A DNA stretch of 64,000 nt from UBA1444 sp964601085. Its GTDB lineage: Bacteria > Bacillota > Negativicutes > UBA1444. The DNA lies in contig CAZRLN010000007.1 of NCBI GenBank assembly GCA_964601085.1, forward strand, positions 17,203-81,202, in the 5' to 3' direction. Positions 59,208-64,000 of this stretch are shown here, in pieces (position 1 is the stretch's first letter; each line of letters starts with the position of its first letter). Made by a program: the position numbers and the translations under genes. The notes under the pieces were generated by a model that worked only from the letters and a program-made list of their open reading frames with translations, was not told the origin of the DNA and did no database searches.

Positions 59208-59967
59208 TGCCAAGGAACTACTGAAAATTATCGGGTTGAAGAAATATTTCGGCGGCCTCAAAGCGGTGGACAATGTCGACCTAAGTGTGAAGCGCGGCGA
59301 AACCATGGGCCTGATCGGCCCGAACGGCGCCGGTAAAACGACTTTTTTCAACATGGTCTGCGGCGCCTATACGCCGACGGCGGGAAAAATATTGCTGAAC
59401 GACGAAGAGATCCAGGGCCTGCCGGCCCATGCGGTGGCCCGGAAAGGAATCGCCCGGACGTTTCAGATTACCAGGGTGTTCAAGGATATGACCGTGGAGG
59501 ACAATCTGTTGGCAGCCTTTGCGTTGCGTCGCGCTCCCGGCCTTTGGTCCAGCCTGGGCCGCAGCCACACGAAGCGCAACCGGGAAGAGGCGATGACGTT
59601 CCTGGAACGAGTCGATATCGCCGCTTTTGCCAAACAGAAAGCGGGCGACCTGAGTTTGGGGTATATGCGGCGCTTGGAGATCGCCCGGGCGCTGGCCTTG
59701 GAGCCGATTCTGCTGATGCTCGACGAACCGTGCGCCGGACTGTCCAAAGATGCGACGGTGGATTTTATGGAACTGGTGGGCAAACTCAAGAGCCTGGGAA
59801 CCACCATCATGCTGGTCGAGCACAACATGGCTGTGGCCACGGCGCTGTGCGACCGGATGACGGTTCTGTCCTACGGCGTGAAAATCGCCGAAGGAACCCC
59901 GCAGGAAGTGCAAAGCAATCCCGTGGTGATTGACGCCTACCTGGGCGAAGCCGAGGAGGCTGGATGA
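59200..59967 (+). CDS. livG: Branched-chain amino acid ABC ATPase LivG
   Basis: This 255-residue ATPase has Walker A GPNGAGKTT, signature LSLGYMRRLEIARAL and Walker B ILLMLDEPCAGL. The signature here is LSLGYMRR in place of the usual LSYGxQRR, a small departure. The start at 59200 follows AGGAGGGG inside the end of livM. Confidence 0.9.
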   Translation: MSDAKELLKIIGLKKYFGGLKAVDNVDLSVKRGETMGLIGPNGAGKTTFFNMVCGAYTPTAGKILLNDEEIQGLPAHAVARKGIARTFQITRVFKDMTVEDNLLAAFALRRAPGLWSSLGRSHTKRNREEAMTFLERVDIAAFAKQKAGDLSLGYMRRLEIARALALEPILLMLDEPCAGLSKDATVDFMELVGKLKSLGTTIMLVEHNMAVATALCDRMTVLSYGVKIAEGTPQEVQSNPVVIDAYLGEAEEAG

Positions 59968-60668
59968 TGCTCGAGCTACGCAATATCAACGCCCATTATG
60001 GCCATTCCCAGGTTCTCTACAATATTTCTCTCGACGTGAAGCAAGGCGAATTCGTCACGATCATCGGCGCCAACGGCGCCGGGAAAAGCACCCTGATGAA
60101 AGTCATCATGGGTCTGGTTCCGGTGTCGTCGGGAACGCTCCTGTTCAAGGGGAAGGAGATCGGTTCCGCCAAAGCCTGGGACCGGGCCGGTCTGAAGATC
60201 GCCTATGTACCGGAAGGCCGTAGAGTATTCGGCGAACTGACCGTGGCGGAAAATCTGAAGATTGGCGGCTGGAACGAGCCGCCGGCCGAGTTGCCGCGCC
60301 GGCTGGAAAAGGTGATGACGATTTTCCCCCGGCTCGGGGAACGGCTGGATCAGGCGGCGCGGACGATGTCCGGCGGTGAACAGCAGATGCTGGCGATCGG
60401 CCGAGCGCTGATGCGGGACCCCGAACTGCTGCTGGTCGATGAAATCTCCATGGGCCTGATGCCGATTCTGGTGAATCGTTGTTTTGAAGTCATGAAACAA
60501 CTGAACGAGCAGGGCACCACCATCCTGCTGGTGGAGCAAAACGCCCGTAAGGCTTTGGGAGCCGCCGGCCGCGGCTATGTACTGGAAACCGGCCATATCG
60601 TCCTCGCCGGCTCGGCACGGGACCTGCAGGACGATGAAGCCGTAAAACGCGCCTATCTGGGAGGTTGA
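59964..60668 (+). CDS. livF: Branched-chain amino acid ABC ATPase LivF
   Basis: This 234-residue ATPase has Walker A GANGAGKST, signature MSGGEQQMLAIGRAL and Walker B LLLVDEISMGLMP. In the Walker B region Ile replaces the usual Pro (DEIS for DEPS), as is common in LivF. It overlaps livG by four bases and abuts hutI. Confidence 0.9.
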   Translation: MMLELRNINAHYGHSQVLYNISLDVKQGEFVTIIGANGAGKSTLMKVIMGLVPVSSGTLLFKGKEIGSAKAWDRAGLKIAYVPEGRRVFGELTVAENLKIGGWNEPPAELPRRLEKVMTIFPRLGERLDQAARTMSGGEQQMLAIGRALMRDPELLLVDEISMGLMPILVNRCFEVMKQLNEQGTTILLVEQNARKALGAAGRGYVLETGHIVLAGSARDLQDDEAVKRAYLGG

Positions 60669-60673
60669 TGCGG

Positions 60674-61933
60674 ATGACCCGAAAATTGTTGCTGAAGAAT
60701 GCGGCAGAATTGGTCACTTGCCGGGGAACCGGCCCCAAAATTGGGGCGGCAATGGCGGAAATCGGTATTGTCGCCGATGGCGCGTTGTGGGTCGAGGATG
60801 GCATTATCCGCCGGGTGGGAACCACGGCGGAAGTGCTGGCGGGCTTGGATGCGTCGGACGCCGAAGTGGTCGACGCCGCCGGCCGCTGTGTATTGCCGGG
60901 ATTTGTCGATCCACACACGCATTTTCTGTTCGCCGGCCACAGGGAAGAAGAATTTTCCTGGCGGCTGCGCGGCGATACCTACATGCAAATCATGGAACGG
61001 GGCGGCGGGATCGTTAACACGGTACGGGCCACGCGCCAGGTTTCCCAAGAAGAATTGGCGGCCATTGGCTGGCAGCGGCTGAGTTCCATGTTGTCGTTCG
61101 GCGTGACGACGGTGGAAGGCAAGAGCGGCTACGGGCTGGACGCGGCGACGGAACGCAAGCAGCTGGCGGTTATGGCGCAGCTCAACCGGGACCATGTCGT
61201 GGAAGTGGCGCCGACCTTCATGGGGGCGCACGCCGTGCCGCCTGAGTATAAAGGGCGGACCGACGTGTATGTGGATTACTTGCTGCACGAAGTATTGCCT
61301 CAAATTGCGGCCGACAGGTTGGCGGAATTTTGTGACGTGTTTTGCGAAAAAGGCGTTTTTAGCGTCGACCAGTCCCGGCGATTGCTGCGGGAGGCCCAAA
61401 AATTCGGATTGAAAGCCAAAGTTCATGCCGACGAGATCGTTTCCTTCGGCGGAGCGGAACTGGCCGCCGAGGTGGGCGCGGTATCCGCCGAACATTTGCT
61501 GCACGCATCGGATGAAGGAATCCGCCGGATGGCGGAAGCCGGGGTGATCGCCGTACTGTTGCCAGCGACCGCGTTTTGCCTGCGCGAACCTTATGCCCGG
61601 GCCCGGGCCATGATCGACGCCGGCGTGCCGGTGGCGTTGGCGACGGATTTTAATCCCGGCAGCTGTTTCAGCGAATCGATTCCGCTGGTCATCGCACTGG
61701 CGGCTCTCTATATGCAGATGACTCCCGCCGAAATCGTGACGGCTCTGACGATCAACGCGGCGGCGGCCATCGGTCGGGCCAACCGGATCGGCAGTCTGGA
61801 AGTCGGCAAACAGGCTGATTTCATTGTCCTGTCGCATCCGTCGCATTTGTATCTGCCGTATCATGCCGGAGTCAACTGCGTGGAAACTGTGGTGAAGCGC
61901 GGACGGGTCGTGCATGATACGGATTTGATTTAG
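60674..61933 (+). CDS. hutI: Imidazolonepropionase
   Basis: This 419-residue amidohydrolase opens the imidazolone ring in histidine breakdown. Metal-site motifs are DPHTHFLFAGHREEEF, the middle TTVEGKSGYGLD and AHAVPPEYKG, KVHADEIVSFGGAEL, and the late ATDFNPGSC. The ATG at 60674 is nine bases after GGGAGG; an ATG at 60668 is only three bases away. It is translated right after livF, tying the transporter to histidine use. hutH is 20 kb upstream, and hutU and the last-step genes are not in the window. Confidence 0.93.
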   Translation: MTRKLLLKNAAELVTCRGTGPKIGAAMAEIGIVADGALWVEDGIIRRVGTTAEVLAGLDASDAEVVDAAGRCVLPGFVDPHTHFLFAGHREEEFSWRLRGDTYMQIMERGGGIVNTVRATRQVSQEELAAIGWQRLSSMLSFGVTTVEGKSGYGLDAATERKQLAVMAQLNRDHVVEVAPTFMGAHAVPPEYKGRTDVYVDYLLHEVLPQIAADRLAEFCDVFCEKGVFSVDQSRRLLREAQKFGLKAKVHADEIVSFGGAELAAEVGAVSAEHLLHASDEGIRRMAEAGVIAVLLPATAFCLREPYARARAMIDAGVPVALATDFNPGSCFSESIPLVIALAALYMQMTPAEIVTALTINAAAAIGRANRIGSLEVGKQADFIVLSHPSHLYLPYHAGVNCVETVVKRGRVVHDTDLI

Positions 61934-62001
61934 GATCTTGCGTCACGTTGCTTTGTGGCGTATATATGCGGCATCGACCGCAACGAAGGGAAGCGACCTC
62001 A

Positions 62002-62247
62002 GTGGAAGACAACAAGGAGTTCCATTTCTCGATCGTGCGCCATCTTGGCGTATTGGCCGAAGGCGGGAAGGGTTGGAAAAAGGAGGTCAATTTGGTCAGT
62101 TGGAATGACCGGCCCGCAAAACTCGACATTCGGGAGTGGGATGAAAATCACCTGAAGATGACTCGCGGGGTGACCCTCAACGCGGAAGAAACATCCCTTC
62201 TTCGGGAACTGTTGGCAGAACCGGACAAACTGTTTCCGCAACATTAA
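62002..62247 (+). CDS. PC4/YdbC-family DNA-binding protein
   Basis: This protein of about 81 residues matches the bacterial PC4-like (transcription coactivator p15) family: FSIVRHLGVLAEGGKGWKKEVNLVSWN, then KLDIREWDENHLKMTRGVTL. These bind single-stranded DNA as dimers. I chose the GTG at 62002 because homology begins there; the frame continues upstream to 61948. It is followed by a strong terminator. Confidence 0.75.
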   Translation: MEDNKEFHFSIVRHLGVLAEGGKGWKKEVNLVSWNDRPAKLDIREWDENHLKMTRGVTLNAEETSLLRELLAEPDKLFPQH

Positions 62248-62281
62248 CAGAACCTGAATTCTATCAAGATTGACTTCATTG

Positions 62282-62329
62282 CCAAAAACCAAACAGGAAG
62301 CCCGGGTGGACTTCCTGTTTGGTTTTTGG
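62282..62329 (+). terminator. Strong terminator after the PC4-like gene
   Basis: Two exact 19-base arms (62282-62300 and 62311-62329) flank a ten-base loop; the descending arm ends with GGTTTTTGG. Confidence 0.8.
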
Positions 62330-62338
62330 GCAGGAAAC

Positions 62339-62367
62339 TTGCGTTATTTTGTGGTATCCTCAATAAT
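62339..62367 (+). promoter_or_regulatory. Possible promoter of the HAD hydrolase gene
   Basis: TTGCGT and AATAAT are 17 bases apart, 33 bases before the start codon. Confidence 0.4.
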
Positions 62368-62399
62368 AAAGACAGATTATCAGCAAAGAAAGCGGGATA

Positions 62400-63089
62400 A
62401 TGAGCTTGGACATTGTTTTTTGGGATATTGACGGAACGCTGGTCCGAACCGGAAAAGCCGGACTCTATGCGTTTCAGGCCGCTATTGTCGAACAGGGTTA
62501 TGGAAAGCTGGACCTGCAGAAAATACAGGCAGCCGGCATGACCGACTATTCGATTGCCGGACAGATTATTACGGCAATGATGGGCCGGGATGCCGAGCAT
62601 GAGGAAATCACGGCGCTGACAGCTCGGTACGAAGAATTATTGCCGGAATATTTGGCGAAGCAGGAAGGGAAAGTCTTGCCTTCGGTCCGCGAAATTTTGG
62701 AATCACTACGCGCCAGCGGGGTGTATTCTCTCCTATTGACCGGGAACAGCCGCCGGGGCGCCCGATTGAAAATGCAAAAATTTGGGCTGGAAGATTTCTT
62801 TGACTTTGAGCGCAGTGCGTTTTGCGAGAATTCACCGACCCGCGATGACATAGCGTCGCGAGCTCTGGGGTTGGTGCAGGCGATGACGACGGTGGCGGTT
62901 TCGACGCGATATTTTGTGATCGGCGATACGCCGCATGACGTGCGTTGCGGCAAACAAATCGGCGCCTATACGATCGGCGTTGCCACAGGGACTTTCAGCG
63001 AGGCGGAACTGGCGCGACATGAGCCGTGGTGGGTGACGGAACAATTGCCGTCCGCAACGGAATTTTTGACCAAGCTGCATTCGGCGTGA
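62400..63089 (+). CDS. HAD-superfamily hydrolase
   Basis: This 229-residue protein is a HAD phosphatase of the phosphoglycolate phosphatase-like group: FWDIDGTLVRTG with the nucleophile Asp, LLLTGNSRRGA as motif II, and VIGDTPHDVRCG as motif IV, with a helical cap between. The start region AAAGCGGGATA is a weak ribosome site. It stands alone after a terminator. The substrate cannot be read from sequence. Confidence 0.85.
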   Translation: MSLDIVFWDIDGTLVRTGKAGLYAFQAAIVEQGYGKLDLQKIQAAGMTDYSIAGQIITAMMGRDAEHEEITALTARYEELLPEYLAKQEGKVLPSVREILESLRASGVYSLLLTGNSRRGARLKMQKFGLEDFFDFERSAFCENSPTRDDIASRALGLVQAMTTVAVSTRYFVIGDTPHDVRCGKQIGAYTIGVATGTFSEAELARHEPWWVTEQLPSATEFLTKLHSA

Positions 63090-63155
63090 TACACAACTAG
63101 TGAAACAGGCGCGCTTATCAACAGGTTTGGAATTTCCAGTGCAAAGGAGTTTGAT

Positions 63156-64000
63156 GTGGTGGGACGAGTAATCCGGATTTTATGTGTCGACGGCGGTGGG
63201 ATTCGGGGAATTATCCCGACCCATATTCTGCACTGTATCGAAACCAGTCAAAATATATGTCTGCACAAACAATTTGATATGATTGCCGGTACCAGCACGG
63301 GGTCTATTATTGCGGCGGCGATTGCCTGCGGTTTTCGGCCGGAAATTGTGGAACAGCTTTATCGCGAACACGTCGAGGCGATTTTTACGCCGCGGATGTC
63401 CTTCCTGCCCACCAAATTTGCCCAATCCTGCATTCATAGCATTTACAAGTCGGACCTGCTTCAAGAAATCCTTCATCGTTATTTCGGCGACAGAAGAATG
63501 GGCGAGGTATCCGTCCCGCTGCTGTTGCCCGTAACCGATATTGGACGTGGTGAGGTGCATGTTTTCAAGTCCGGATGTTCAACGGAGCCTAACCTGGATC
63601 TGGATGTGCCGGTTTGTCGGGCGGTTCTGGCATCTTGCGCATCCCCGATCTTCTTTTGTCCAATTAAGGTAGGGGACGCGTTGATTTCAGATGGGGGCTT
63701 GTGGGCGTATAATCCGGCATTGTTGGCCGTTCTGGAAGCTAGGCGGACGCTGAATGCCGAGTTGGCCGATTTGCGACTACTGACCATGGGGACCGGCCGT
63801 GCCCGGTGGTATTATGAAGTTGAGGACAAAAAGCGCTGGGGCGTTGTAACGGGATGGGAAGGCGGCAAGTTGATCGAGATGCTGGTAGCGCTGCATGCCA
63901 ATGCTACCTTGCATTATCTCAACCAACTCCTGCAACCTGAACAAATTTTGCGGATCGATTTTGATACGGAACAGGAAACGGAGCTGGATGATTGCACGGC
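63156..64000 (+). CDS. Patatin-like phospholipase, cut off by the window end
   Basis: This frame begins with a GTG at 63156, six bases after AAAGGAG, and is open to the last base (281 codons seen). It has the patatin catalytic sites: the oxyanion loop VDGGGIRG, nucleophile Ser in AGTSTGS and catalytic Asp in ISDGGLWAYNP. The enzyme would release fatty acids from phospholipids. Proteins of this form act alone or as the membrane-attacking effector CapV of CBASS anti-phage systems, in which a cyclase gene follows. The downstream neighbours lie outside the window, so the role is open. Confidence 0.82.
   Translation, partial: MVGRVIRILCVDGGGIRGIIPTHILHCIETSQNICLHKQFDMIAGTSTGSIIAAAIACGFRPEIVEQLYREHVEAIFTPRMSFLPTKFAQSCIHSIYKSDLLQEILHRYFGDRRMGEVSVPLLLPVTDIGRGEVHVFKSGCSTEPNLDLDVPVCRAVLASCASPIFFCPIKVGDALISDGGLWAYNPALLAVLEARRTLNAELADLRLLTMGTGRARWYYEVEDKKRWGVVTGWEGGKLIEMLVALHANATLHYLNQLLQPEQILRIDFDTEQETELDDCT

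Noticed and set aside
1..64000. tRNA, rRNA, CRISPR arrays, insertion sequences or prophage
   Set aside because: No cloverleaf, no spaced direct repeats, no transposase or integrase, and no phage structural gene was seen on either strand.

Overview
The window reads as a chromosomal segment of an anaerobic, amino-acid-using Firmicute with an outer membrane, most likely class Negativicutes (Sporomusa/Anaeromusa-like). The evidence for a diderm envelope is an autotransporter-type beta-barrel ending in Trp, a second beta-barrel ending in Phe, and an ExbB-ExbD-TonB operon. These sit beside typically Firmicute/anaerobe traits: strong AGGAGG ribosome sites, [FeFe]-hydrogenase maturation HydF with a TM1266-type regulator, and histidine-degradation genes. 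I saw no rRNA, tRNA, CRISPR array, insertion sequence or phage gene. Three 100-N scaffold gaps are each flanked by an identical 55-base copy. They are assembly joins rather than biology, and two of them falsely split genes.

Layout. 1-6 kb: end of a SpoIIE/RsbU-type phosphatase, two tandem FabH-type ketoacyl synthases, an acyl carrier protein, a GNAT-like protein and an autotransporter-type protein. 6-14 kb: a UrtABCDE/Liv-type ABC transporter followed by an amidase, a small AtzG/DUF4089-like partner and an M20 metallohydrolase, which looks like uptake and hydrolysis of an amide or ureide. 14-18 kb (minus strand): a PucR regulator, an iron alcohol dehydrogenase and a class III aminotransferase, possibly a taurine-to-isethionate branch. 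18-27 kb: an MBL hydrolase, a glyoxalase-type protein, an AfuABC-type ABC transporter and a PhnD-like sensor lipoprotein with a histidine kinase and response regulator. 27-35 kb: ExbBD-TonB, an esterase, a SemiSWEET, two aminotransferases, a TIGR01777-type protein and an MFS transporter. 35-38 kb: an SDR / Cys-rich protein / flavodoxin operon and a DUF4337 protein. 38-44 kb: hutH, an orphan LivJ and a chemoreceptor. 44-48 kb: TM1266-like regulator, aspA and hydF, plus a soluble chemoreceptor. 48-51 kb: a sulfonate/taurine-type ABC transporter. 51-56 kb: two ammonium transporters, PII, and a small outer-membrane barrel. 56-62 kb: livJHMGF and hutI. 62-64 kb: a PC4-like protein, a HAD hydrolase and a truncated patatin-like phospholipase.

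The most interesting signal is a recurring RNA leader element. A short hairpin with a six-base loop (most often AATGAA; A at position 1 and G at position 4) has a 3' strand that forms the start of an intrinsic terminator, so the two structures exclude each other. It occurs upstream of the orphan livJ (40.4 kb), inside the first Liv/Urt operon, as a variant in front of that operon, in the pucR leader, and as tandem pairs in the leaders of both ammonium transporter genes and of the outer-membrane barrel. The loop rule and the overlap match the known RNA targets of ANTAR antiterminator proteins. This suggests one antitermination regulon for nitrogen acquisition, with the tandem arrangement being unusual. 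The hydrogenase-maturation operon has a different, unidentified structured leader with its own terminator.
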